From NCBI RefSeq assembly GCF_003935375.1, contig NZ_RHQM01000008.1, positions 149,962-213,961 of the forward strand: a stretch of DNA of 64,000 nucleotides, given 5' to 3'. Below, in pieces: positions 37,666-47,321 of the stretch; position 1 is the stretch's first letter; the number at the start of each line of letters is the position of its first letter. The DNA comes from Stutzerimonas xanthomarina (GTDB taxonomy: Bacteria; Pseudomonadota; Gammaproteobacteria; Pseudomonadales; Pseudomonadaceae). The notes beneath the pieces are model-generated. The model did not search any database and was not told where the DNA came from. It saw nothing but the letters and a program-made list of their open reading frames with translations. Both the position numbers and the translations under genes were made by a program.

Positions 37666-39917
37666 TGAGCGAATCCCTCGACCTGAGCCTGGACGGCGTG
37701 GAGCGTCGCTCCCTCGCCGATTTCACCGAGCAGGCCTACCTCAACTACTCCATGTACGTGATCATGGATCGCGCACTGCCGCATATCGGCGACGGTTTGA
37801 AGCCGGTGCAGCGGCGCATCATCTATGCCATGAGCGAACTCGGCCTGGGCGCCGACGCCAAGCACAAGAAGTCCGCACGTACCGTCGGTGACGTGCTCGG
37901 CAAGTTTCATCCGCATGGCGACAGTGCCTGCTACGAAGCCATGGTGCTGATGGCGCAGCCGTTCAGCTATCGCTACACGCTGGTCGATGGTCAGGGCAAC
38001 TGGGGGGCGCCGGACGATCCCAAGTCCTTCGCCGCCATGCGTTACACCGAGGCCCGGCTGTCGCGTTATTCCGAGGTGCTGCTCAGCGAGCTGGGGCAGG
38101 GCACGGTGGAGTGGGTGCCGAACTTCGATGGCACCCTCGACGAGCCGGCAACGCTACCGGCGCGCCTGCCCAACCTTTTGCTCAACGGCACCACCGGCAT
38201 CGCCGTGGGCATGGCCACCGATGTGCCGCCGCACAACCTGCGTGAAGTGGCGAGCGCCTGCATACGTCTGCTTGACGAGCCGAGCGCCAGTGTCGAGCAG
38301 CTCTGCGAGCATGTGCTGGGGCCGGATTTCCCGACCGAGGCGGAGATCATCACGCCGCGTGCGGACCTGCTGAAGATCTATGAGACAGGTCGAGGTTCCG
38401 TTCGCATGCGGGCCGTCTACCGTGTCGAAGACGGCGACGTCGTGGTCACCGCGCTGCCGCACCAGGTGTCCGGCTCCAAGGTGCTCGAGCAGATCGCCGG
38501 GCAGATGCAGGCCAAGAAGCTGCCGATGGTCGCCGACCTGCGCGATGAGTCGGATCATGAGAACCCCTGTCGCATCGTTATCATCCCGCGCTCCAACCGG
38601 GTCGATGTCGAAGCGCTGATGCAGCACCTGTTCGCCACCACCGATCTGGAGTCCAGCTACCGGGTCAACACCAACGTGATCGGGCTCGATGGCCGCCCAC
38701 AGGTGAAGAACCTGCGTACCCTGCTCAGCGAGTGGCTGACCTATCGCATCGGTACGGTACGCCGTCGCCTGCAGTTCCGCCTGGACAAGGTCGAGAGGCG
38801 TCTGCACCTGTTGGAAGGCTTGCTGGTGGCCTTCCTCAATCTGGATGAAGTGATCCATATCATCCGTACCGAAGATCAGCCCAAGCCGGTGCTGATGGCG
38901 CGCTTCGAGCTTTCCGAGCTGCAGGCCGACTACATCCTCGACACCCGCCTGCGTCAGCTGGCGCGGCTGGAAGAGATGAAGATCCGCGGCGAGCAGGACG
39001 AGCTGGCCAAGGAGCGCGAGAAGCTGCTGGCGCTGCTGGGTAGTGAAACCAAGCTGAAGAAACTGGTGCGCAAGGAGCTGATCGAGGACGCGGAAACCTA
39101 CGGCGACGATCGCCGCTCGCCGATCGTCGAGCGTGCCGAGGCGCGGGCGCTGTCGGAAAACGAGCTGCTGCCGTCCGAGCCGGTGACCGTGGTGATCTCC
39201 GATAAAGGCTGGGCGCGCTGCGCCAAGGGCCATGATGTCGATGCCAGCGGGCTGTCCTACAAGGCCGGAGATGGCTTCAAGGCAGCTGCGGCCGGGCGCT
39301 CGAATCAATATGCGGTGTTCATCGACTCCACTGGGCGCAGCTATTCGCTGGCGGCGCACTCGCTGCCTTCGGCGCGAGGCCAGGGCGAGCCGCTCACCGG
39401 CCGGCTGACGCCACCGCCGGGCGCGAGTTTCGAATGCGTGATGCTGCCCGATGATGAGGCGCTCTATGTGATCGCCTCGGACGCCGGCTACGGTTTCGTG
39501 GTCAAGGGCGAAGACCTGCAGGCCAAGAACAAGGCGGGCAAGGCGCTGCTCTCGCTGCCGAAAGGCGCCAAGGTCGTCGCGCCGCGGCCGCTGGCCAGTC
39601 GCGAGGAGGATTGGCTGGCTGCAGTGACGACCGAGGGCCGTCTACTGGTGTTCCCGGTGCGGGATCTGCCGCAGCTGGGCAAGGGCAAGGGCAACAAGAT
39701 CATCGGCATCCCCGGCGAGCGGGTCGCGAGCCGCGAGGAGTATCTGGTCGATCTCGCTGTGTTGCCGAACGGTGCGACACTGGTGTTGCAGGCGGGCAAG
39801 CGCACGCTGTCGCTCAAGGCCGAGGATCTGGAGCACTACAAAGGCGAGCGTGGCAGGCGCGGCAACAAGCTGCCACGAGGCTTCCAACGCGTCGAAGGCT
39901 TGCTGGTCGAAGCATGA
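37665..39917 (+). CDS. parC: DNA topoisomerase IV subunit A
   Basis: A 750-residue type IIA topoisomerase breakage-rejoining subunit. The N-terminal WHD carries [13 protein letters not shown] (about residue 44) and the quinolone-resistance region [15 protein letters not shown] (about 80-95), where the Ser and Glu positions look wild type. The active-site Tyr is in [11 protein letters not shown] (about 125). The beta-pinwheel C-terminal domain contains [11 protein letters not shown] and [14 protein letters not shown] 37665 is one base from the VOC stop; an earlier TTG two codons upstream is less likely. Confidence 0.95.
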   Translation: MSESLDLSLDGVERRSLADFTEQAYLNYSMYVIMDRALPHIGDGLKPVQRRIIYAMSELGLGADAKHKKSARTVGDVLGKFHPHGDSACYEAMVLMAQPFSYRYTLVDGQGNWGAPDDPKSFAAMRYTEARLSRYSEVLLSELGQGTVEWVPNFDGTLDEPATLPARLPNLLLNGTTGIAVGMATDVPPHNLREVASACIRLLDEPSASVEQLCEHVLGPDFPTEAEIITPRADLLKIYETGRGSVRMRAVYRVEDGDVVVTALPHQVSGSKVLEQIAGQMQAKKLPMVADLRDESDHENPCRIVIIPRSNRVDVEALMQHLFATTDLESSYRVNTNVIGLDGRPQVKNLRTLLSEWLTYRIGTVRRRLQFRLDKVERRLHLLEGLLVAFLNLDEVIHIIRTEDQPKPVLMARFELSELQADYILDTRLRQLARLEEMKIRGEQDELAKEREKLLALLGSETKLKKLVRKELIEDAETYGDDRRSPIVERAEARALSENELLPSEPVTVVISDKGWARCAKGHDVDASGLSYKAGDGFKAAAAGRSNQYAVFIDSTGRSYSLAAHSLPSARGQGEPLTGRLTPPPGASFECVMLPDDEALYVIASDAGYGFVVKGEDLQAKNKAGKALLSLPKGAKVVAPRPLASREEDWLAAVTTEGRLLVFPVRDLPQLGKGKGNKIIGIPGERVASREEYLVDLAVLPNGATLVLQAGKRTLSLKAEDLEHYKGERGRRGNKLPRGFQRVEGLLVEA

Positions 39918-40091
39918 CCAAACGTATTGGCGCTGGAATCGAAGGCCGCTTTCACGGAAGATAGCGGCCTTTCCAGCCTGCGGCATGTTGCCCGGTGCTT
40001 TCTTTCGCGTCGGCGGAGTCGATTGTCCGACGAGACATATGCACGAGGCATTGGCGATCTGATGATCGCGAGCGGCCTGAACTCTGGTGTT

Positions 40092-40808
40092 ATGACGGTA
40101 ATGAAGAATTTGCTGCGTGTTCCGACTGTTTTGTTGCTGGCCAGCATGGGGCTGACAGGCTGCATCGGCCTGCAGCCTGCGCCAATGTACCGACTGGACA
40201 GCGGTACGACTGAAGTGCCTGAGCGAACCGATGGCGCCGCCGTGCTGCTGGCACCGGTGACGCTTGCCGATTATCTGCAGCGTGACGCCTTGCTTCAGCG
40301 TCTGGCTGACGGCAGCCTGGCCGTCGACGGTCAGCGCGCCCATTGGGCGGGCAGCCTGAAGGCCGACGTCGAGCAGGTGTTGCTGCGCCAGCTGGCCTGG
40401 CGTCTGGATACGCAGAGCCTGGTGCTTGGCCCGGCCGACGAAGGCTTTACGCCAGAAGTGCAGATCGAGCTGTCCATCACGCGCCTTGATTCCGGCCCCG
40501 AATTCCCGGCGGTACTCGAGGCGCAATGGCGTCTGCGCGACAAGGCGGGCAAGCACCTGGGCAGTCGACTGGTGCGCCTGCAGGAGGAGCACCAAGGCAG
40601 CGCGAGCGACCAGGTGCGGGCGCAGAGCGTTCTGCTGCAGCGCCTGAGCGAGATGGTCGCCGATGCGGTCGAACCTACCCTGGTAGCCAAGACCGCACCC
40701 AAGGTTGCCCCTGTCAAACCACAGGTAAGCAAGTCTGCCGAGGCGCCGGCACCGCGCATCCCGGCCGCCGAACCCATTCGTACCGATATGGAAGTGTTCC
40801 GCTTCTGA
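40092..40808 (+). CDS. PqiC/YmbA-like lipoprotein
   Basis: A lipoprotein of about 238 residues with a signal peptide MTVMKNLLRVPTVLLLASMG and lipobox GLTGC. It is followed by an ABC-type auxiliary pattern: PMYRLDSGTTEVPER, then LLAPVTLADYLQRDALLQRL and a SLKADVEQVLLRQLAWRL helix. Such proteins (PqiC/YmbA) partner with PqiB/MCE lipid-transport systems, but no pqiAB genes are in this window. The C-terminal tail is rich in Pro/Ala/Lys. ATG 40092 or 40101 are both possible. Gene is standalone with a terminator at 40843. Confidence 0.7.
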   Translation: MTVMKNLLRVPTVLLLASMGLTGCIGLQPAPMYRLDSGTTEVPERTDGAAVLLAPVTLADYLQRDALLQRLADGSLAVDGQRAHWAGSLKADVEQVLLRQLAWRLDTQSLVLGPADEGFTPEVQIELSITRLDSGPEFPAVLEAQWRLRDKAGKHLGSRLVRLQEEHQGSASDQVRAQSVLLQRLSEMVADAVEPTLVAKTAPKVAPVKPQVSKSAEAPAPRIPAAEPIRTDMEVFRF

Positions 40809-40842
40809 CCCTGTCGCGGCTGCTGTTGCAGCCAGCGCATTG

Positions 40843-40875
40843 AAAAGCCCGGCCAGTGACCTGGTCGGGCTTTTT
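40843..40875 (+). terminator. Intrinsic terminator after the PqiC-like gene
   Basis: AAAAGCCCGGCCAG (40843-40856) and CTGGTCGGGCTTTTT (40861-40875) form a GC-rich stem with a short GTGA loop and a T-rich 3' side followed by CGTTT. The A-rich upstream arm allows it to act in both directions, which suits the convergent ytjB gene ending at 40952. Confidence 0.85.
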
Positions 40876-40951
40876 CGTTTTCTCGGGCTGGTTGCGACTG
40901 CGGGCTCGACCAAAGGCCAACGGTCGTTTGATAGCGACCGTATGGCTTGCG

Positions 40952-42481
40952 TCAGTGGGTGCGGCTGCGTAGTTCGTGCATGCGCGTCAGCTGGCGTTCC
41001 AGCAACGAGGGGTATGGGTCCAGCAGGCGCTCGACGCAGCAGGCGCCTTCCGGGCTGGCAATGGGGCGGATACGCGCCCGCTGCTGAATCAGCCGGTCCT
41101 CGCTGATGCTGCCCTCTACCAGCAGCAGGTTGCGGCTGTGCAGCGACATATCCAGCGCAGCCTGCGCCGGCTGGCTGAGCAGCAGGTCGCCCTGGCTCAG
41201 GTCGAACAGGCCATCGCCCTGGGTCAGGGCGAGCTGAAGTTGCAGCGTGATGCCGCTGTCGGCGACGTCGATCTGCAAGGCATGGCCCAGCGCACGCATC
41301 AGTTCGCCGCAGCAGATCGCGTGGGTGAGGTAGTTCTGCTCATCGTCCTGGCTATGAAACAACATCAGGCTGCTGCCATCGTTGAGCGTGTGCAGCTCGG
41401 CCTGGTATAGCGTCGCGGCTTGTTGCAGGCAGTCTCGATAGCGTTGCAGCAGTTCGGTCAGGCGCGGCCGCGGCAAGCGGCGCAATTGTTCCTGCCCGCC
41501 GAGCTGGATGGCCAGCACGGCGCTGCGGGTAGGTTGCGGCGGGGTAGGAGGTTGTACGCTCGGGTTATCCAGTGACGGGAGCTCGAACGGGACGTCGTCG
41601 TCCAGCTGCTGCACGTCGTCATCAGCGTTCGCGGAAAAGCCGCGTGGGCGATGTGACTCGTCGTCCAGCTCGATATCGAAGCGCTCCGGTTGCGCTGCGG
41701 GGGATCGTGAGTCAATGCCGTGGTCGTCACTCTGGTCGAAATAGTCGTCGTCCAGCGCATCGCTCAGGTCAAGCTCCGCCTCGGGCTTCTCCGGCACCAG
41801 GCGTGACTGCAGTTGGCGCGCAAGGTCGCCAATCTCGTCCTGCCGTCCGGCACCCGGGGCGGGGTCGTCCGGGTCGCGCAGCCACAGGCGCAGCTGCATC
41901 AAGGGCGTCGCCAATTGCCGGCCCAGGCGCAGGCTAAGCATCAGCGTCAACGCCAGCAGGATCAGACTGAGCAGTCCCATGCTCTGCAGGCTGATGGTCA
42001 TCGGCTGCTGAAACTGCTGCATGTCCAGGCTCACGCGCAGATGCCCGGCAATCACTTCCTGAAAGCTGATTGGTGTCGAATAAAGCCCGCTATCGTCCCC
42101 GAGCAGGCCCTGCTGAGGCCGGGTTCCGGACTCGGCGAGCACGCGATTGTCCACGCTGTAGATCGCTGCGTGAGCGACCAGTGGATTCTTCACCAGATTG
42201 CTCAGCAGCACGTTGAGGCTGAGGATGTCGTTGGCCACCAGCAGATCGGTGGCCGAGGCGGCCGTCTGGGTGACCAGGCTCTGGCCGAGGGCATCGGCCT
42301 GCTGCTCCATGGCATGCTTGAACTGCATGCCGATCACCCACGCGTAGATGATCAGCGCCAGCGCCACCAGCAGCAGCGTATGGCTGGCAATACGCAACAC
42401 CAGCGGCACGCGATGCTGGCGTACTGCGCGATAGAGCATGAGGAAGAAGTTGTCTGGCTTTACAGATGCGGGCCGGTTCAC
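40952..42481 (-). CDS. ytjB: YtjB/SMP family membrane protein (AhpA-like)
   Basis: About 509 residues, divergent from serB as in enterics. Two transmembrane helices flank a periplasmic region: HTLLLVALALIIYAWVIG (about residue 29-46) and LLSLILLALTLMLSLRLG (about 155-172), followed by a short HAMP-like stretch. The cytoplasmic part begins with a very acidic, low-complexity linker (LDDDYFDQSDDHGIDSRSP), then a C-terminal domain rich in Leu/Gln. No catalytic motif is seen. Start GTG 42481 was inferred because upstream codons lack conservation with the YtjB N-terminus; ATG 42439 (MLYRAVRQHR) is an alternative. Function unclear. Confidence 0.7.
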   Translation of the reverse strand: MNRPASVKPDNFFLMLYRAVRQHRVPLVLRIASHTLLLVALALIIYAWVIGMQFKHAMEQQADALGQSLVTQTAASATDLLVANDILSLNVLLSNLVKNPLVAHAAIYSVDNRVLAESGTRPQQGLLGDDSGLYSTPISFQEVIAGHLRVSLDMQQFQQPMTISLQSMGLLSLILLALTLMLSLRLGRQLATPLMQLRLWLRDPDDPAPGAGRQDEIGDLARQLQSRLVPEKPEAELDLSDALDDDYFDQSDDHGIDSRSPAAQPERFDIELDDESHRPRGFSANADDDVQQLDDDVPFELPSLDNPSVQPPTPPQPTRSAVLAIQLGGQEQLRRLPRPRLTELLQRYRDCLQQAATLYQAELHTLNDGSSLMLFHSQDDEQNYLTHAICCGELMRALGHALQIDVADSGITLQLQLALTQGDGLFDLSQGDLLLSQPAQAALDMSLHSRNLLLVEGSISEDRLIQQRARIRPIASPEGACCVERLLDPYPSLLERQLTRMHELRSRTH

Positions 42482-42683
42482 AGAGCGCGGCTCTTCTCGT
42501 CGGGAAATTGCCGAGCAGTATACGGAAAGCACGGGGGGCGCTGAAGGTCTGCGACGGTAAGCTGACGAATTGCGTCCAGGGTCATCGTGGTGGAGCGCGA
42601 TGTGCCTGCCGCGGGGCCTGTCCAGCGCGCTGGTCAGCTGATGTAGAATGCCCGCCTTCGTTGCCTGCCATGGGAGCTGCGCC

Positions 42684-43898
42684 TTGCGCGAAATCGTCCT
42701 GATCAATATCACCGGTGAAGATCGACCGGGCCTCACCGCGGCCATCACCGGCGTGCTCGCCCAGGGTGGCGTGAACATTCTCGACATCGGCCAGGCGGTG
42801 ATCCATGACACGCTGTCGTTCGGCATCCTGATCGAGATTCCGGATAACGAGCGCGCCTCGTCGGTACTCAAGGACGTCCTGTTCATGGGCTACAAGCATG
42901 ACCAGCAGGTGCGCTTCACCCCGGTGGCCGAGGCCGACTACCAGCACTGGGTGGCCGGGCAGGGCAAGTCCCGGCACATCGTCACTCTGCTGACGCGCAA
43001 GGTCACCGCCGAGCAATTGCAGCGGGTCAGCTCGATCACGGCGAAGTACGGGCTCAATATCGACCATATCGACCGCCTGTCCGGACGTATGCCGCTGGAC
43101 ATGCCTGAAGAACTGGGCAAGGGCTGCATCGAGTTTTCGGTGCGCGGCGAGCCGGCCGATACTGCGGCGCTGCGCGCCGAGTTTCTCAGCGTGGCGCAGG
43201 AGCTCAATGTCGATATCGCCTTCCAGCGCGATTCGGTCTACCGGCGCAACCGCCGGCTGGCTGTGTTCGACATGGACTCGACGCTGATCGAGGCCGAGGT
43301 CATCGACGAGCTGGCCAAGGCCGCCGGTGTTGGCGAGCAGGTATCGGAGATCACCGAGCGGGCGATGCGCGGCGAGCTGGATTTCCGCGCCAGCTTCAAG
43401 GAGCGCCTGGCGCTGCTGGAAGGCTTGTCGGAAGACGTGCTAGCGGACATCGGTGCCAGCCTGCGCCTGACCGAGGGTGCCGAAGTGCTGTTCGCCGAAC
43501 TCAAGCGCCTGGGCTACAAGACAGCGATCCTGTCCGGCGGCTTCAGCTATTTCGCCAAGCAGCTGCAGGCCAAGCTCGGCATCGACTACGTGTTCGCCAA
43601 TGAATTGCAGATCGAGAACGGCAAGGTCACCGGCGTGGCGGTCGAGCCGATCGTCGATGCCCAGCGCAAGGCCGATCTGCTGCGCCAGCTGGCCGAGCAG
43701 GAAGGGCTGTGTCTGGAGCAGACCATCGCCGTGGGTGATGGTGCCAACGACCTGCCGATGCTTGGTTTGGCCGGCCTGGGCGTTGCCTTCCGCGCCAAAC
43801 CGCTGGTCAAGCAGTCGGCCAAGCAGGCGATTTCAACCCTGGGCCTGGACGGGATTCTCTACCTGCTGGGTTTCCGCGATCGCGACGGCACGGAATAA
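42684..43898 (+). CDS. serB: Phosphoserine phosphatase
   Basis: A 404-residue HAD-superfamily enzyme catalysing the last step of serine synthesis. An N-terminal ACT-like region begins REIVLINITGEDRPGLTAA; the HAD domain holds the nucleophile motif FDMDSTLIEAE (about residue 195), ILSGGFSYFAKQL with motif II Ser, and VGDGANDLPMLGLAG. The start TTG 42684 follows GGGAG at 42672-42676; an ATG 12 codons upstream is less likely. It is divergent from ytjB over about 200 bases. Confidence 0.94.
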   Translation: MREIVLINITGEDRPGLTAAITGVLAQGGVNILDIGQAVIHDTLSFGILIEIPDNERASSVLKDVLFMGYKHDQQVRFTPVAEADYQHWVAGQGKSRHIVTLLTRKVTAEQLQRVSSITAKYGLNIDHIDRLSGRMPLDMPEELGKGCIEFSVRGEPADTAALRAEFLSVAQELNVDIAFQRDSVYRRNRRLAVFDMDSTLIEAEVIDELAKAAGVGEQVSEITERAMRGELDFRASFKERLALLEGLSEDVLADIGASLRLTEGAEVLFAELKRLGYKTAILSGGFSYFAKQLQAKLGIDYVFANELQIENGKVTGVAVEPIVDAQRKADLLRQLAEQEGLCLEQTIAVGDGANDLPMLGLAGLGVAFRAKPLVKQSAKQAISTLGLDGILYLLGFRDRDGTE

Positions 43899-43926
43899 AG
43901 CGCGGCTGCAGGCTCGAACAACGCAA

Positions 43927-43952
43927 AGCCCCGGATCAATCGATCCGGGGCT
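43927..43952. terminator. Bidirectional intrinsic terminator between serB and adh
   Basis: AGCCCCGGATC (43927-43937) and GATCCGGGGCT (43942-43952) form a perfect 11-bp stem with a four-base loop (AATC). CTAGTTTTG follows on the plus strand; GCAAA precedes it, so on the minus strand the stem is followed by TTTGC. It separates serB from the convergent alcohol dehydrogenase. Confidence 0.85.
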
Positions 43953-43983
43953 CTAGTTTTGTCACTCATGCCTTGCAGTGCCT

Positions 43984-45057
43984 TCAGGGTTTGATCGCCA
44001 CCTTCAGCACGCCATCGCGCTGATTGGCAAACAGGTCGTAGGCGTCGGTGATGTCGTCCAGCGCATATTGATGGGTGACCAGCAGGCCGAGATCGACCCG
44101 GCCCGAGGCGACCACATTGAGCAGTCGGCGCATGCGCTCCTTGCCGCCCGGGCAGAGCGACGTGACGATCTTGTTGTCGCCAAGCCCCGCATGGAAAGCG
44201 CCGAGCGGAATGGTCAGATCACTGGAATAGACACCCAGGCTGGACAGCGTTCCGCCCGGCTTGAGTACTCGCAATGCGCTCTCGAACGTCGATTGCAGGC
44301 CCAGCGCCTCGATGGAGGCGTCGACGCCGCGGCCGCCGGTTAGCTTGAGAACCTCTTCCACCACATCGACATTGCGGAAGTTGAGCGTCACGTCCGCACC
44401 CATCTTCCGGGCGATATCCAGCCGCGCATCCACACCGTCCACTGCGATGATGGTGCCCGCACCGCGGAGCCTGGCGCCAGCGGTGGCACAGAGGCCGATG
44501 GGCCCCTGGGCGAAGATCACCACGATGTCGCCGATCTTGATATTGGCCGCCTCGGCGCCGGCGAACCCGGTGGACATGATGTCCGGGCACATCAGCACCT
44601 GTTCGTCGGTCAGGCCGTCCGGTACGGGCGCCAGGTTGGCCATGGCGTCGGGTACCAGTACGTACTCGGCCTGGGTGCCGTCGATGCTGTTGCCGAAACG
44701 CCAGCCGCCCATGGGCTTGTAACCATGGCAGGAGCAGCCGCCGTCCTGCGAGGGGAGGCCGTCCTGACAGGCGTAGGAGGTGAAGCTCGGGCAGATGGCG
44801 CCGGCGATGACGCGCTGACCTTCCTGGTAGCCCTTGACGTTGCTGCCCAGCTTTTCGATGACGCCTACCGGCTCGTGGCCGATGGTCAGGCCGGGCGCGA
44901 CCGGATACTCACCCTTGAGAATGTGCACGTCGGTGCCGCAGATCGTGGTTGTGGTGATACGTAGCAGGGCATCGTTGGGGCCGATCTCGGGGATGGGCTT
45001 GTCCTGCAGTTCGATGCGGCCCGGTTCGACGAACACGGCAGCTTTCATCATGACCAT
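43984..45057 (-). CDS. Zinc-dependent alcohol dehydrogenase
   Basis: A 357-residue medium-chain dehydrogenase. The catalytic zinc ligands lie in TTTICGTDVHILKGEYP (Cys about residue 40) and GHEPVGVIEKLGS (His about 62); the NAD(P)-binding motif is IFAQGPIGLCATAGARL (about 180). The sequence strongly recalls the broad-substrate alcohol dehydrogenase of Cupriavidus necator. The structural-zinc loop is replaced by QDGGCSCHGYKPMGGW, apparently a few residues shorter than in that enzyme. AGGAG precedes the ATG. It is bounded by terminators and is not expected here from P. aeruginosa synteny (memory), so it may be an insertion. Confidence 0.85.
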   Translation of the reverse strand: MVMMKAAVFVEPGRIELQDKPIPEIGPNDALLRITTTTICGTDVHILKGEYPVAPGLTIGHEPVGVIEKLGSNVKGYQEGQRVIAGAICPSFTSYACQDGLPSQDGGCSCHGYKPMGGWRFGNSIDGTQAEYVLVPDAMANLAPVPDGLTDEQVLMCPDIMSTGFAGAEAANIKIGDIVVIFAQGPIGLCATAGARLRGAGTIIAVDGVDARLDIARKMGADVTLNFRNVDVVEEVLKLTGGRGVDASIEALGLQSTFESALRVLKPGGTLSSLGVYSSDLTIPLGAFHAGLGDNKIVTSLCPGGKERMRRLLNVVASGRVDLGLLVTHQYALDDITDAYDLFANQRDGVLKVAIKP

Positions 45058-45193
45058 GGTGCGGCTCCTCTTCGAGTTGAAGGCGTCCGGACACTCTAGC
45101 TCAGCGCTGCGGCTGGCCAGTGATCGTAGTCAAGCTGAGGTGGATTGTCTGGTGGCGTTCGGGCTGGCGGTAGGCTGCCAGCCCGGCGGCGCA

Positions 45194-47260
45194 TCACTCC
45201 TCGTCGGAGGCGAAGTCGTAGTCCATCGACTGGCTCGGGCCCTGCAGATAATGGCCCTGGATGTAGCTGACGCCGGCTTGCCACAGCGTAGCGAGTACGG
45301 TCGCGCTTTCGACGAACGGCACGATGCTCTGCTTCTGCTGCTCGTGCAGTTCGGCGAGCAGGGCCTTGAGCGCTTCCTGATTTTCCTGGCGGGTCAGATC
45401 CTGGGTGTAGGAGCCATCGACCTTGATGAACTCGGCATCCAGATGCTTGAGCGTATTGAATGGGTTGAGCACGCAGCCGAACTGGGCGAGCGCGGTGCGG
45501 CATCCGAGGCCGTTGAGTCCCTGGGCCAGCGCCTTGGCCGGTTTGAGATAGGCCACGGCATCGGCTTCACCGAACTCGAAGGCCAGCGAATCGCCTGGCA
45601 GACGCGAAGCCTTGAGCACGACGCCGAGCCAGGGCAGCAGGCTGGGGTCCTGGATACTGGCGGCGGACAGGTGCAGGAACAGTCGCGTGCGATGGCCCTT
45701 GGCGCGGTGCTCGGCGAGCAGTTTGATGGAATTGAGAATGACCCAGCGGTCGATCTTGGCAGCCAGGCCGGCGTCGGCCGCGGTACTGAGGAACTCGTTC
45801 GGCGGGACCTCCACGCCCTGCGGATCGAGTAGCCGCAGCAGCACTTCGTAATGCTCGAAGCTGTCGCCGCGCAGGCTGATGATCGGCTGGAACAGCAGGC
45901 GGAAGCTGTTGCTTTCCAGCGCCTGCTTGAGCATCGCGACGATGTCGCCGCGGTTGGCTGCTGCCGCCAGTTCGTCGGCCGGGTTGTAGAGCTTCAGCGC
46001 ATTGCCGTCGCTCAGCTCATCGGCACAGCGGTGCGCGCGCTCGATCGCGTCTTGAGCCTTGGCGGTCTTCTCGTCGAGGCCGGCAACGCCGATGCTGAGG
46101 GTGGTTTGCACCGTGCGACCGCCGACATCGAGCAGTTGGCCTTCGACCTTGGTCAGCAGCTTGCGCAGCTCCGGTTCGGCCTGCTGCGGAATGACGCCGG
46201 GTTGCAGGACCGCAAATACGTCATCGGCGAAGCGAGCCAGCTGGGCTTCGCCGGGGAAGTGGCCCCGAAACAGGGTGGCGAGCTGGTTGAGCAGCTGGTC
46301 GGAGTCGGTCAGGCCGATGTCTGCCTGCAGCGCGGCGAAGCGATCGACGCGAATGTAGGCGAGGCTGGCGGGCTGACCGGCATTGATCGCGCGCTCTACC
46401 GCGGCGTCAATCACTTCGAGGAAGCTGTTGCGGTTGAGCAGGCCGGTTACCGGGTCCTGGCTGCTGATCTCGCGCAGCTTCTGCAGTTCGGCACTGTCGT
46501 TCTCGGCGCGGATCACCACCTGAATGCAGGGCTCGCCGTCATAGGCCGCCGGCGAGAAGTGCATGCGTGTCTTGAGCGTGTCGCCATCGGCGCGCACGCC
46601 GCCACAGGCCAGTTCGGCGCTGCCTTCCATGCTCTGGTAGTTCTTCAGGAAGGTCTTGAAACGGCTCTGGTCGGTGCCGCTGATCAGATCGATCATCGGC
46701 ATGCCTTCCAGATCCTCCACGTCGTCGTAGCCGAACAGTTCGAGGTAGGCGCGGTTGGCGTAGATGTGCATGCCGTCGTGCACGTAGGCAATGGCGTCCA
46801 CCGAACTGTCGAGCAAGAGCTGGCAGCGCTTTTCCGCTTCACGCAGGGCCACTTCGGCTGAACGGCGCGCGCGGCGCTCTTCGAGATTGGCCAGTTCGCG
46901 ATTGGCCACTAGCAGCAGCCACTCGTCCTCGCCCTGCGGCAGGGCATCCTGGGCACCGAGCATCAGCGCTTCGGTGATTGCTTCGGCGTCGTTGCCTGCG
47001 GTTAGCTGGAGGATCGGGATGTCCTTGGCCTGCCGGCGAATGGCGCTGATTGCCTCGCTGGGGTCGAGATTCTCGCTCTGCGGTGCATTGATCAGCAGAT
47101 CCCAGGTCTGTTTCAGGGCTTCGGCCAGATCGTCGCTGGAGGTCAGCCGATGCACCCGGGTCGCCTGTCCGGCATTGCGGAAGAGGCTGACCAGACGTTC
47201 GGCCTCGTTCTGCGAGTCTTCGAGAATCAGCAGGCGGATGGTTTTCTTTTGCAGGGCCAT
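45194..47260 (-). CDS. fimX: FimX-like c-di-GMP receptor with REC, PAS, degenerate GGDEF and EAL domains
   Basis: A 688-residue multidomain protein, close to the FimX length of about 690. Residues 1-130 are a REC-like domain (ILEDSQNEAERLVSLFR start), then a PAS domain (VDAIAYVHDGMHIYANRAYL, about 160), a GGDEF-like domain and an EAL-like domain. The GGDEF signature is degenerate (RFADDVFAVL), and the EAL motif is EVL (HYEVLLRLLD), as in FimX, so catalytic turnover is unlikely. FimX binds c-di-GMP and regulates type IV pilus assembly. Position upstream of psd matches P. aeruginosa. Binding residues not individually checked. Confidence 0.88.
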   Translation of the reverse strand: MALQKKTIRLLILEDSQNEAERLVSLFRNAGQATRVHRLTSSDDLAEALKQTWDLLINAPQSENLDPSEAISAIRRQAKDIPILQLTAGNDAEAITEALMLGAQDALPQGEDEWLLLVANRELANLEERRARRSAEVALREAEKRCQLLLDSSVDAIAYVHDGMHIYANRAYLELFGYDDVEDLEGMPMIDLISGTDQSRFKTFLKNYQSMEGSAELACGGVRADGDTLKTRMHFSPAAYDGEPCIQVVIRAENDSAELQKLREISSQDPVTGLLNRNSFLEVIDAAVERAINAGQPASLAYIRVDRFAALQADIGLTDSDQLLNQLATLFRGHFPGEAQLARFADDVFAVLQPGVIPQQAEPELRKLLTKVEGQLLDVGGRTVQTTLSIGVAGLDEKTAKAQDAIERAHRCADELSDGNALKLYNPADELAAAANRGDIVAMLKQALESNSFRLLFQPIISLRGDSFEHYEVLLRLLDPQGVEVPPNEFLSTAADAGLAAKIDRWVILNSIKLLAEHRAKGHRTRLFLHLSAASIQDPSLLPWLGVVLKASRLPGDSLAFEFGEADAVAYLKPAKALAQGLNGLGCRTALAQFGCVLNPFNTLKHLDAEFIKVDGSYTQDLTRQENQEALKALLAELHEQQKQSIVPFVESATVLATLWQAGVSYIQGHYLQGPSQSMDYDFASDEE

Positions 47261-47321
47261 GGCAACAGCTTAAGTGCGCGCCAAAGCGGCGCGGGCAGGC
47301 AGGAATGCGAGAGTCGGCAAT

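Noticed and set aside
37745..37935. Quinolone-resistance mutation in ParC
   Set aside because: The GDSACYE segment keeps the Ser and Glu of sensitive strains.
39927..40091. Extended N-terminus for the PqiC-like protein from 39927
   Set aside because: The extension has no conserved content and would place the signal peptide 58 residues inside; the lipoprotein starts at 40092 or 40101.
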